Assembly: GCA_964471475.1 (NCBI GenBank)
Contig: CAYYFQ010000007.1
Coordinates: 19,855 to 83,854, forward strand
Direction of reading: 5' to 3'
DNA from: JAJNBD01 sp964471475
GTDB lineage: Bacteria > Pseudomonadota > Gammaproteobacteria > CAISUE01
Length of the DNA stretch: 64,000 nt
In this document: positions 43,285 through 51,544 of the stretch, in pieces
Numbering within the stretch: the first letter of the stretch is position 1
Layout: every line of letters begins with the position of its first letter
The notes under the pieces: generated by a model
What the model saw: only the letters and a program-made list of their open reading frames with translations
Told to the model about the DNA's origin: nothing
Database searches by the model: none
Translations under genes and position numbers: made by a program

Positions 43285-43309
43285 TCAAAGTGAACATAGA
43301 GCATCCCAA

Positions 43310-43334
43310 ATTAGCCACGCGGTGCGTGGCTAAT
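43310..43334 (-). terminator. Hairpin ATTAGCCACGC-ACC-GCGTGGCTAAT after the GIY-YIG gene
   Basis: An 11-base exact stem with a 3-base loop lies 12 bases after the stop of the minus-strand GIY-YIG gene. Only a short T-run (TTT) follows on the minus strand, so it is either a weak terminator or a structural site. Confidence 0.55.
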
Positions 43335-43345
43335 CTTACATAAGT

Positions 43346-43651
43346 TTAGTCACTTAGTAATAAGTCAGAAAATTTACCCACAAAATTAGCTGGGGAATCA
43401 ATAAGTTTCTGTTTTTCTGATTTAGGCAATTTTTTTATTAGGAATTCGATCTTCATGGCGACAGATTTGCTTTTACCAACATCCCACGATTGAGCAATAG
43501 AAACAGGCTTAAATGCTTGGGTGTATTTACATCGACCAGTTCCATTAAGGTGTTGCTTAAAACGCTTTTCTAGGTTGTTTGTGTAACCTGTATATAATGA
43601 GTCATTGTCACAGTAGAGAATATAAACCCAATAAGAATTCTTATTCATCAT
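43346..43651 (-). CDS. GIY-YIG nuclease-domain protein
   Basis: This 101-residue protein has the GIY-YIG core in the form WVYILYCDNDSLYTGYT (residues about 8-24), the conserved Arg of the KRFKQHLNG helix and a Glu in KIEFLIKKL. Small single-domain members (YhbQ/UPF0213 type) are weak DNA nucleases of unknown role. The start overlaps the integrase stop by 11 bases, so the gene is the last of a three-gene operon with the recombinase and a P-loop NTPase. Confidence 0.87.
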   Translation of the reverse strand: MMNKNSYWVYILYCDNDSLYTGYTNNLEKRFKQHLNGTGRCKYTQAFKPVSIAQSWDVGKSKSVAMKIEFLIKKLPKSEKQKLIDSPANFVGKFSDLLLSD

Positions 43652-44894
43652 GCTCTTCCTTGATCTTCAAGGTTTTTCCTTTGGCGCTGGCATGGCGAGC
43701 TTTGAGCTCAATATCAATATATTGACCGGTGGTCACTAAACTTTCATGCCCTGCGTCGTTTTGAACATGTTCTGCGGGTCTGACTTTAACATCCTCAGAA
43801 ATTCCCGTATGTCTTAACCAATGTACCGTCGCTTCTTGCAAGGTATCGGCCTCTTCGTTGAGGTTTGCTTTTTTGAGTTTTTCGACGGCTTTGTCAAAAC
43901 AAGATTGTACAATTTCTCGAATAGCATTGGTTGAAGACATCGCACCGTCGCCTAAAATTTTTGGAATAAGAGGGGAGTCGTCAGATTTTGTGGGAAGCTC
44001 AGGCTTAAGGCCTAGAAAATTTCTATAGCGCTTTAATGCGGCTAGCATCGCATCAGAAACAGCAATACGGCGCAGCTTGTTTCCTTTACCCACAGTTTGG
44101 AACCACCACATGCTATCGTGATCCCTATAAAAATCTGACATTTTTGGCGTCCAGCGTTTGCTTTCGGTGAGCTCTGAAATCCTTAAGTAAAGCAGATAAA
44201 GAATAGAAATAATAAACAAGGTTCTTTCATGCTTGTCGGGGTTTTCTTTCGCCATAACTTCGGCCACCTCAATAACGGAATTCCATTGCTCTTGCGATAA
44301 GCGACGTACAATTTTTTTACCTTGTACTTTTTGAAAATACTGGCTACGTTGGCGGATATGAGAGATGGGATTACTTTCTGTTTTTTCTTCACGAATAAGA
44401 AAATTGTAAAAGCTTCCCAGTACGACAAAGATTTCGCGTAGCGCTTTTTGACTAAGCGTATAGTGATTTGGATCTGGTTTTTTTCCATCACGAAATTTTG
44501 CTTTGCTAATCGTTGCCACAAAAGGGCGCCATTCTGGGTTGGGAATGCGCAAGCCCTCTTTATCAATAAAGCGAGGTGTGTTTTTGATGGTGCCAATCCA
44601 AGCGAGCGGAGGGGACTGACAGAATTCGATATAAGCCTCTATATCTTCGCGCTTGAGCGCTAGAATGGATTTTTCAGCCACTAGCCATGACCATTGAAGT
44701 AAACGTTCTACTTCACGTCGATATGCGCCAAAGGTGGCTTGATTGTTTTTATAGGCCATCAAAAATGATTTTGCACAATCAAAATCATACGTTACATAGC
44801 TTAGAGTATTATAACTAGAAGAAATAGTTTGATTACTTAAGTATTCTATCCCATCAAATATAGCTCTAATAAGACAGCTAGCTGATTTGTTCAT
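43641..44894 (-). CDS. Tyrosine recombinase / integrase
   Basis: This 417-residue protein has an N-terminal SAM-like core-binding domain (about residues 40-180) and a C-terminal catalytic domain with Arg in LLYLRISELTE, His-x-x-Arg in VHWLRHTG, a second His in AGHESL and Tyr in TTGQYIDIE. All main residues are present. Such recombinases on plasmids resolve dimers, move cassettes or integrate the element. Its start overlaps the P-loop NTPase stop by 17 bases, and its stop overlaps the GIY-YIG start. Confidence 0.9.
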   Translation of the reverse strand: MNKSASCLIRAIFDGIEYLSNQTISSSYNTLSYVTYDFDCAKSFLMAYKNNQATFGAYRREVERLLQWSWLVAEKSILALKREDIEAYIEFCQSPPLAWIGTIKNTPRFIDKEGLRIPNPEWRPFVATISKAKFRDGKKPDPNHYTLSQKALREIFVVLGSFYNFLIREEKTESNPISHIRQRSQYFQKVQGKKIVRRLSQEQWNSVIEVAEVMAKENPDKHERTLFIISILYLLYLRISELTESKRWTPKMSDFYRDHDSMWWFQTVGKGNKLRRIAVSDAMLAALKRYRNFLGLKPELPTKSDDSPLIPKILGDGAMSSTNAIREIVQSCFDKAVEKLKKANLNEEADTLQEATVHWLRHTGISEDVKVRPAEHVQNDAGHESLVTTGQYIDIELKARHASAKGKTLKIKEEHDE

Positions 44895-46602
44895 TAGTCG
44901 ATTTATCGTTAATGCTATTTATTGAGAAGCCAAACGTTTCAACTCTCTTTTGGTTTAATGGGGATTCTTGAGCAATTCGAGTTAATGCTGCTTTAACATT
45001 GGCGTCAATTTTCTTATAGCTTTCTTTTGCTGGAGTTGATTTGCCAAAGCTTAGAGCGGCATCAACTATTGAGTGAAGGTCTTCTTTTTCATTCTTAAAA
45101 ATTTCATAAAACGCGTCGGGAGCGGTGTTGGCCAAGATATCTTCCTCTATTGTTCCCCAAGATTTATGGAGGTAAATGTGATATAAAATATCTCTAGGAC
45201 TTTTTTGATCCTTAAGTAGTTCAGTACTTAAAAAAGAATTTATTTTTTCTCTAAGCTCATTGTCTCTAATGCCATTGATTGCCATACCGAAATCCCGCAT
45301 CAGGTTTTTTTTCATTTCATCGTTTTCAGATATTTTTTCTAAGTAAAAATCAATTAGCTCTTTAGCGATGTCGTTACGATTTAAATCTCTAATAAGACAG
45401 ATGGCAGGATCAAGCACGGCCGGCGTATAAATTTCATAGTGCTCGTGTAAACATGTTTTGAGTGATGCGATAACCTCAGTTTCATTGTGATCAAAGCCTT
45501 TAGTATAAGGATCCCAAGATTTTTTTAAGGTGTCTAGTGCAATATTATGCTCTAATTGCCTATCAAGTTTTTTGGCTTCTTGTATGAGGTTATTAGCATT
45601 AAAATATCCTGATTCTATTCCTTCAGCTATTGATAAATCAAAACCATCAATTCCTATAACATTATGTTTTTTTAGAAAGCCCAACCAAATTTTTTCTTCA
45701 GAAGAAGCCTCTTTTTGTTGATAAAGAACGTTAAATCCGATATTTTTTAACCAATTAAAATCAGGAAGGTTTTTATCTTTGGAATAAAAGCATAGGCATA
45801 GTAAACATAGTGATTGTAGGGCTTGCTGTATCGTTTCTTCTCTGCATTGATTACTTTGAAGTATGGCTTTAAGCTCTATTGCTAACAAGTCGATTTTTTT
45901 TAAAACTCGTATATTATTAATTTTTAGTTGACATGCAAAGCCGCTGATTTCATTTTGCAAAATGCCATTATCACAAAATGCGATCTCACAACATTCTTTT
46001 GGAGTGGGATCAAACAGCAATTCTTTATCAATGACTTTTTCTCTGAATTTTTTATATTCGGCAGTGTCATTTTCTTCAAAAGCGTCTTCATTAAATATTA
46101 AGATAAGTTTGCATTTCTTTTGTTCTTTTAACATTGAAACTAAGCCTAATATATCTCGAAGGTCTAAGTTTTTACCTTTTCTTTCAAAGTCATCGATACA
46201 AATTAAGAGGTTTTTTATTGATACAAAACACGCTGCATCTATGATTTTTGAAAAATTGCCTATGGTCGGAATTCCTTTTAAGGCGTCCTTCCATTTTCTG
46301 CTAAAAGAAGTCATTACTTCATAGCTGTTTTTAGCCAAAGTTTTAATATCGACTGTTTCACCAATGAGCGCTTTATCGATAATGTTTGCAAAAATAGTTG
46401 TTTTAAGCTCTTCTAAAGAGTTAATTCCAAAAAGTGAAGCATAGGAATATTGGCTTAAAGCTATTTTTACTTTATGTTCTTTCAGTAATTGGTTCCAGGT
46501 ATATGTTTTTCCAATACCAAATTTTCCTCGAATGGCTAATACTTCGGGTTCGGACGATTTAAGAAATTTAATAATTTGTTCAGTGATAATTTCAAGTGAC
46601 AT
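44878..46602 (-). CDS. P-loop NTPase of KAP-like type
   Basis: This 574-residue protein has a Walker A motif RGKFGIGKT near residue 25 and a Walker B-like LLICIDDFERKG near 135. An LILIFNEDAF segment near 170 is followed by a helical C-terminal part of about 350 residues, as in KAP-family or STAND-like NTPases. No membrane helices are evident, unlike many KAP members. Its fusion in one operon with an integrase and a GIY-YIG nuclease, and the resemblance to defence NTPases, make it a candidate for a mobile or anti-phage function. Not assigned to a known system. Confidence 0.78.
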   Translation of the reverse strand: MSLEIITEQIIKFLKSSEPEVLAIRGKFGIGKTYTWNQLLKEHKVKIALSQYSYASLFGINSLEELKTTIFANIIDKALIGETVDIKTLAKNSYEVMTSFSRKWKDALKGIPTIGNFSKIIDAACFVSIKNLLICIDDFERKGKNLDLRDILGLVSMLKEQKKCKLILIFNEDAFEENDTAEYKKFREKVIDKELLFDPTPKECCEIAFCDNGILQNEISGFACQLKINNIRVLKKIDLLAIELKAILQSNQCREETIQQALQSLCLLCLCFYSKDKNLPDFNWLKNIGFNVLYQQKEASSEEKIWLGFLKKHNVIGIDGFDLSIAEGIESGYFNANNLIQEAKKLDRQLEHNIALDTLKKSWDPYTKGFDHNETEVIASLKTCLHEHYEIYTPAVLDPAICLIRDLNRNDIAKELIDFYLEKISENDEMKKNLMRDFGMAINGIRDNELREKINSFLSTELLKDQKSPRDILYHIYLHKSWGTIEEDILANTAPDAFYEIFKNEKEDLHSIVDAALSFGKSTPAKESYKKIDANVKAALTRIAQESPLNQKRVETFGFSINSINDKSTNEQIS

Positions 46603-46655
46603 AGCGGCGAATAGGTTTTTGATCTAACTTCCCCGTATTTTAGCACAAACACAAT

Positions 46656-46683
46656 AACGTTAATAGTGAAAGCTATTAACGTT
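46656..46683. repeat. Inverted repeat AACGTTAATAG / CTATTAACGTT
   Basis: Eleven-base exact arms around TGAAAG lie 54 bases before the P-loop NTPase start. It could be an operator for the three-gene operon or a hairpin ending transcription from the ATPase gene to its right. Confidence 0.55.
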
Positions 46684-46810
46684 GTGAGGGGGTAACATGG
46701 GGCGGATACCAATTATCCCCCCGCTTTTGATAGCTGCCCTCCGCTTTCCTAACATGGGTTTCGATACACAAAAAGCGGAAATTACCGTTTGCCATTATGT
46801 AATATGTAAA

Positions 46811-46846
46811 ATGGCCACAAAGTGACATATGTTAATTTATGGCTAT
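46811..46846. repeat. Palindromic repeat, copy 1 (ATPase gene 3' end)
   Basis: The core GTGACATATGTTA is surrounded by GGCC-CA and TGGCTAT. It matches the copy at 48315-48352 at 28 of 34 aligned positions in direct orientation. It overlaps the stop codon of the ATPase gene. Confidence 0.65.
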
Positions 46847-48288
46847 TTTTCTAAGAGCAAACTAAGGTTTATTATTTTTCCGAAAAACTGGCTATCTATT
46901 ACTTCATCATGTATATCGCCTATGTGTATTAATACGGGAATAATTGATAAATTTTTCGGGGTCGATAGACGTTCTATTTTATTTTTGACCTCCTCAATAA
47001 TATTAGCTCTAAGGATGTGGCGAGTAAATTTTATCTCGCACACATACAAAATGCCGGATTTTGTTTGTATTAAGTAATCTATTTGGCACCCTTTCACTCT
47101 CGCTGTTGTTCTTTGAAAGAAAGGGCCATCACAAATCACTTCGTCAGGATTAATGCCTATTAATTTTTGAATAGCTTTACGATTATTCAAAACTAAATTT
47201 TCTACTTGAATACCCATAATACTAGCCCAACCCGGCAGTGAGCTTAAAGAGCGCATATCATACTTGTTCTTATTTATTTTGGAGTATATTGGTAGCAGAT
47301 ATTTAATATAGAAACGAATATAATTATCGGAAAGCCTGTATTGGCTTAGCTTGGATAGATCGCCAGTTTTTAAATTCCAAGTAAAATCTCTTGAGATAAA
47401 TCCGGCTGTCTCAAGCTCATCAATATAAGCTGTCAGTAAACCGCCGCTTTTTTTATTTAAAGCACTTAAAAGCTCATCTCGCTGTAAATGATGATTACAA
47501 AGTGTTTCTGCAATGCGCTGATAAAGATCACTTTTTCGTTCTAGCATTGAAGAAAAAATATAATTATAATCATTAAAAAGCAAGCCTGACGGTGTAAAGC
47601 ATAAACGTCTAATATTTTCATCCGCCGATTGATTGGGGTTAATTTCTTCAAGATATTTGGGTATACCGCCGGTTACTGCCAATATTTTAATTTTTTCGTA
47701 ACTTGAAAGCTTTGCGCCACCGCGATTAAGAAAGAAATTATTACTTTCTGGTAAAGATAATTCCATTAAGCGAATTTTTAGTGAGATTCGACCGTAAAAT
47801 CCTTTATTGGCGAGCAATTGTTTTTCAATCCAATTAGAAACAGATCCGCACAGTATGACAATTAGGTTAGAGTTTTTTTTAAACTCTAAGTCCCAAGCGT
47901 TTTTTAGTTTGCCTAGAAAGTTAGAATCATGCGCCCCCATCCAAGATATCTCATCTAATAAGATGACAATATTTCCTCTTTGAGTTTGTTTTGCCAAGTG
48001 ATAAAAAGCTTCACTCCAGTCTTGAAAAGGTTTGGCTTTAGTTGAAAATAACATTTTGAATCGATTATAAAAAGCGGTTAATTGATCTTCATTGGTAGAG
48101 TTTTTTTCAGGATAGAGTCCCGCAAAAGAATAAAGTTTTTTATTTTTACCAAACTCTTCAATTAAACGACTTTTCCCGACTCGGCGACGGCCATAAATAA
48201 CAACAAGACTCGCAGAATTTTTATAGGTTAGTTCAGAAAGGAGTTGCAATTCTTGTTTTCTGCCAACAAAGTTGTTTGGGATTGACAT
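46843..48288 (-). CDS. AAA ATPase with C-terminal nuclease-like DUF234 domain
   Basis: The start at 48288 has GGAG 7 bases upstream. The 481-residue protein begins NFVGRKQELQLLSEL, has Walker A YGRRRVGKSRL near residue 35 and Walker B ILLDEISWM near 115. A winged-helix region around residues 255-310 is followed by a C-terminal DUF234 / PD-(D/E)xK-like part (QIDYLIQTKSGILYVCEIKF), with Asp, Glu and Lys in the order seen in nucleases. Members are frequent in archaea and symbionts, usually as single genes of unknown role. This copy is framed by two related palindromes. Confidence 0.86.
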   Translation of the reverse strand: MSIPNNFVGRKQELQLLSELTYKNSASLVVIYGRRRVGKSRLIEEFGKNKKLYSFAGLYPEKNSTNEDQLTAFYNRFKMLFSTKAKPFQDWSEAFYHLAKQTQRGNIVILLDEISWMGAHDSNFLGKLKNAWDLEFKKNSNLIVILCGSVSNWIEKQLLANKGFYGRISLKIRLMELSLPESNNFFLNRGGAKLSSYEKIKILAVTGGIPKYLEEINPNQSADENIRRLCFTPSGLLFNDYNYIFSSMLERKSDLYQRIAETLCNHHLQRDELLSALNKKSGGLLTAYIDELETAGFISRDFTWNLKTGDLSKLSQYRLSDNYIRFYIKYLLPIYSKINKNKYDMRSLSSLPGWASIMGIQVENLVLNNRKAIQKLIGINPDEVICDGPFFQRTTARVKGCQIDYLIQTKSGILYVCEIKFTRHILRANIIEEVKNKIERLSTPKNLSIIPVLIHIGDIHDEVIDSQFFGKIINLSLLLEK

Positions 48289-48314
48289 CAGATTTCTCCG
48301 CGTTATTAATGCAG

Positions 48315-48352
48315 TATAGCCATAAAGTGACAAATGTCAATTTGCGGCTATA
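48315..48352. repeat. Palindromic repeat, copy 2 (ATPase gene 5' side)
   Basis: TATAGCC and GGCTATA ends surround TGACA-AA-TGTCA: an imperfect 38-bp palindrome 27 bases before the ATPase start, in the same orientation as the copy at 46811-46846. It may be an operator, or one edge of a mobile cassette. Confidence 0.65.
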
Positions 48353-48434
48353 TGTTAGGATTGCCCGGTGAAAATAGTGGGCTCATAACCGCGCTTGTCT
48401 AAGAAAACTAAGGGTGAAGAAATTCAAAGAATAG

Positions 48435-49001
48435 CTACTTTTTCCCAAGCTGTTCTCTCAGCATTTCTGTTTCTTTTTTAGCAACCGCGGATTCTTGCTT
48501 TGCTTGGTTACATTCTTGGCTGAGCGCTTCATTTCGTCTAAGGACTTGTTGCTCGCGCTTTTCAAGATCCTCAATACGTGCTTGTGCGGCTGCGAGCTTG
48601 CGCTCAAATGACAGCTTCTCAATTTCAAAGTGAGCTTTTGCATCATCGAGATCAACTTTTGCGGCGGCGAGGTCTTTCTCAGTCTCTTTAAGCGTATTTA
48701 AGTTTTCATCAAGGCGAGCTTTGAGTTGAGTATTAATTTTTTCTAAAGCTTCCAATTCTTTGACTTTTATTGCTGCAATGGCTTTGTGTACGGCCTCAGA
48801 GAGTTCGATACTTTTAATGAAAGACAATTCCTTGGAAGATTTTTCTCTTTCATAACGCTCGCGGTAAGCCGCGATAGTGCCTTTGCTGCCACCTAAGATA
48901 TCGTGGGCTGCATTCGTGCCTGCTCTGCCCTCTTCGACCAGTTGTTCCCATGTTGAAACAAACTGTTCGTATGAAATACCAGGTCTGCCCGCCTTTGCCA
49001 T
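48435..49001 (-). CDS. kfrA: KfrA-like plasmid DNA-binding protein 2
   Basis: This 188-residue protein has a KfrA N-terminal helix-turn-helix (GISYEQFVSTWEQLVEEGRAGTNAAHDILGGSKGTI, residues 8-43) and a long Ala/Glu/Lys-rich coiled coil to the C-terminus. It differs clearly from the KfrA-like protein at 33951, so the two are not recent duplicates. Autoregulation is usual; the sequence TAAATATTACT occurs just upstream at 49037-49047 and again at 49184-49194 and may be its site. Confidence 0.85.
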   Translation of the reverse strand: MAKAGRPGISYEQFVSTWEQLVEEGRAGTNAAHDILGGSKGTIAAYRERYEREKSSKELSFIKSIELSEAVHKAIAAIKVKELEALEKINTQLKARLDENLNTLKETEKDLAAAKVDLDDAKAHFEIEKLSFERKLAAAQARIEDLEKREQQVLRRNEALSQECNQAKQESAVAKKETEMLREQLGKK

Positions 49002-49251
49002 AATTCGCCTCTCTTTTTTCTATATAAAACCAGTACTAAATATTACTAAAATAGAAATTATTTGTCAACATCCCTTGATCTGCCAGAATTTCCGGCGAAC
49101 AAAGGTTGTTTTTGGTATGGTTTCTTGTTGTTTGGGGAGGCGCCAGTGACAAAAATAAATAAATACTTATTAAATACCGGTATTAAATATTACTTAATAT
49201 AGAGGATTTTGCTTAAACGCCTTTTTTTAAGGGGTTTGCTCGCTTATGCTG
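49002..49251. promoter_or_regulatory. Promoter region of kfrA2 with repeated TAAATATTACT
   Basis: TAAATATTACT is found at 49037-49047 and 49184-49194. The second copy adjoins the 12-bp palindrome AATACCGGTATT (49173-49184). No gene is seen. Confidence 0.5.
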
Positions 49252-49560
49252 TTACTTGGGTGGATGGGTGATTGAGATTGAATGTATTTTTTCTTCTACG
49301 GGCAACTGAGCCAGCCATTTCTCGTCCTCAACTAAAAGACAGACTTGTTTTTTAGATGTGGAGGTTCCATGGATAATTTGAACATGCTGTTTAGGGATAG
49401 AAAAATAATCGGACAAAAAATTAATCAACGCCTGATTTGCTTTGCCATCAACAGGAGGTGCTTGAATAGCAATCTTCAGATAACCATTGTGCCAACCAAT
49501 AATCGCGCTGCGTTTTGCGTTTGCTTTGATTTGAACATTTAATTTGCATCGTTTAATCAT
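49252..49560 (-). CDS. DUF167/YggU-family protein
   Basis: This 102-residue protein has the family signature IKANAKRSAIIGWHNGYLKIAIQAPPVDGKANQALINFL. Structures of the family are small alpha/beta proteins of unknown role, normally chromosomal. It is the last gene of a minus-strand series, 103 bases after the unknown helical protein. Presence on a plasmid is unusual and may reflect transfer of a chromosomal block. Confidence 0.9.
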   Translation of the reverse strand: MIKRCKLNVQIKANAKRSAIIGWHNGYLKIAIQAPPVDGKANQALINFLSDYFSIPKQHVQIIHGTSTSKKQVCLLVEDEKWLAQLPVEEKIHSISITHPPK

Positions 49561-49663
49561 ATTGGTTTGTTTCTATGTTGCGAGCCCATCCCCGTCATAT
49601 TTTATAAAGTATCAAATAACGCATTAAATTTTATTGGTTTTTGTTGAAACATACCGCCAAATC

Positions 49664-50374
49664 TTAATGAATGGTTTCAAAATCCGCCATCATCGAAAAG
49701 TGAACAAGTCCCTCAAAATATTCTTCAGTTTTCTCGGCGAAGTCAGTTAGCCCTCCATTGTCATTAGCCAGAATGAGCGTGCTTAGTAGAATAGGTTTGA
49801 ATAAAACGAATAATAAAAGCTTGTAGCCTTCAGCAGGCTTTTCTGGGTATAAACAATGCAATGATTGTACAACGCTTTCAATGCAGTTCTCCATAATGAG
49901 GCCAGCCTTATCCCTAATGGCATCAAGATCATCATTGTGTGAAATTTCTGTTTTTTGCATTAAAAGTGCAGTACGATTTTCTGCGATAAGTTCAAAGTAC
50001 AAATGGAGAATATCGAAACTTTGATGAATGCTGAAGCCCTCTTCTTGTGAGATAGCCTGAAGTTTTTCTATGTTTTCATTTTTAAGCTTTTGCGTAAATA
50101 AAGGTGTTAATTCTTTGGCTAGTGATACTTGTGATTTAAGCAACGAAATAACCCAGGCAATAATTTCTGATTCTGCTTGGAATGTTGTAACAAGGTGATA
50201 ACCAAGGTAGAGAGTAGTTGTTTCCAGCAGTTTTTCTTTCGTTAAGAGCAAATGCTTTTTTCGGTATAGCTCTGCGATTTCTACGAGCATATTTTTAAAA
50301 GCATCTAAAAATACTGCGCTTATTTTTTCAGTGGCCAAAAATTCTTCTTTATATTGTTCTAATGTCACACGCAT
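49664..50374 (-). CDS. Unknown all-helical protein next to tus
   Basis: The start at 50374 follows GAGGA by 6 bases; an in-frame start 15 bases upstream is less well placed. The 236-residue protein is predicted almost wholly alpha-helical from its Leu/Glu/Lys periodicity, with no signal peptide, membrane helix or metal motif. It lies 75 bases after the Tus-like gene, same strand. No family recognised; the pairing with Tus may be functional. Confidence 0.65.
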   Translation of the reverse strand: MRVTLEQYKEEFLATEKISAVFLDAFKNMLVEIAELYRKKHLLLTKEKLLETTTLYLGYHLVTTFQAESEIIAWVISLLKSQVSLAKELTPLFTQKLKNENIEKLQAISQEEGFSIHQSFDILHLYFELIAENRTALLMQKTEISHNDDLDAIRDKAGLIMENCIESVVQSLHCLYPEKPAEGYKLLLFVLFKPILLSTLILANDNGGLTDFAEKTEEYFEGLVHFSMMADFETIH

Positions 50375-50449
50375 AAAGCATCCTCTCAAGAAATTACAAT
50401 CTATTGTACCGCGAGCACTTATCTAGTAATTGAGATTTTTGTGAAAAAC

Positions 50450-51310
50450 TTAAGACTTTCGTGTGGATTCTTGACCTTTATACTGGTAAGCATGCACGGA
50501 AGGAAGAAATACCTTATCTTCAATGCTTTTATCTGATCGTTGCTTTCGTGTCGGAAGACTATGTGTCTGACTGAAGCATATCTTTGGCGTGGGTAGCTCA
50601 GGGTTATGAAGATAGAATAGTGGCAAAGAAGTTCTTCCTGCTTGAAACGAAGATCTGCCCTCTTTTTTAAATGAAGAAACATTAAACTGCCACACTTCAG
50701 TAATTTCTCGGTGCACCACAAGCTTTTCTTTTGAAGAAATAGATTTTAATTTATTTAGTTGAACATCAATGTGCTCTCCATCCCCCGCAGCTAATAGATC
50801 CTTTTCTATTTCTTCGTGTGTACGCAACTTATTTGAGCTGTGCTTGACACGCGACCATGCAATACGCCTTGGGTGATAATTAATCCAGTGAATTGTTCGG
50901 GTCACATGTCGTAGCTTGATGGATGGAAAACCTGCTTTGCTTAAAGTTTCATGTACAAAAGGTATTGCTTCATTTCTTAATTCAAGTCGAGCCGCAGCGA
51001 TTAGGCATTTAAAGGTAAGCTTGGCTTGATTAACGGTAGTGATAAGCGCCAAGGTTTCTTCTTTACAAGCAATGGCACCTGGGCAATGAAGCGTTTCTTG
51101 GGGTGATGCCGCTAATGCTGAGCCAAAATGCTTTAACGCGTGTAATATGCGGCCTTTATCTTCAACAAGGGTTTCACTGCCATAATGATAACCCCACGCT
51201 GGTAATTCTTTAAGGCTAAATAGAATGTGTCGACATAATGCTTGCAAGGCCTCTTCCACTTCTAAAAACGCAGAAACAATCCGGTTGTCCAAGTCCATGC
51301 GCGCGATCAC
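50450..51310 (-). CDS. tus: Tus-like DNA replication terminus-binding protein
   Basis: This 286-residue protein parallels E. coli Tus (309 residues) along its length. The MIARMDLDNRIVSAFLEVEEAL opening matches MARYDLVDRL, a CPGAIAC stretch near residue 95 aligns with LPGVLCY, HVTRTIHWINYHPRRIAWSR near 150 aligns with AYRTLTVLHDPATLRFGW, and the C-terminal LPSVHAY aligns with LPRLHLY. Tus binds Ter sites and blocks forks from one side. A plasmid copy could set a replication stop or exclude host forks. In E. coli a Ter site overlaps the tus promoter, and a 21-bp inverted repeat lies just upstream here. Confidence 0.78.
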   Translation of the reverse strand: MIARMDLDNRIVSAFLEVEEALQALCRHILFSLKELPAWGYHYGSETLVEDKGRILHALKHFGSALAASPQETLHCPGAIACKEETLALITTVNQAKLTFKCLIAAARLELRNEAIPFVHETLSKAGFPSIKLRHVTRTIHWINYHPRRIAWSRVKHSSNKLRTHEEIEKDLLAAGDGEHIDVQLNKLKSISSKEKLVVHREITEVWQFNVSSFKKEGRSSFQAGRTSLPLFYLHNPELPTPKICFSQTHSLPTRKQRSDKSIEDKVFLPSVHAYQYKGQESTRKS

Positions 51311-51321
51311 CTTAGCAATTC

Positions 51322-51512
51322 AAAATTTACCCCATAACCAACGTATCGACATTATACTAAAAAACAAATCAAATAAACAACTAAGAAACATAATGAATAC
51401 AGCATTGGTGGGTAAAAACCTAAATGCTTTTAATAGAGCAAATTTTGTGAGGTATAAGGCCGATTCTTTCGGGGGAATGGTGAATAGCTTTGTTGGTTAT
51501 GGGGTAAATTTT
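51322..51512. repeat. 21-bp perfect inverted repeat framing 149 bp upstream of tus
   Basis: 51322-51342 (AAAATTTACCCCATAACC...) is the exact complement of 51492-51512. The element starts 12 bases before the Tus-like gene and ends 32 bases before the histidine kinase stop. It may be two oppositely oriented Ter-like sites (TTGTTGGTTATG resembles the TATGTTGTAACTA core loosely) or a 191-bp MITE. No clear target-site duplication was seen. Confidence 0.75.
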
Positions 51513-51544
51513 TAATCTTGCTAGTTTCTTAGGCGCAAAAAAAC

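Noticed and set aside
51225..51515. Plus-strand frame spanning the 21-bp inverted repeat
   Set aside because: It runs through both repeat arms and the start of the Tus-like gene on the other strand. No family resemblance, so kept only as the repeat element.
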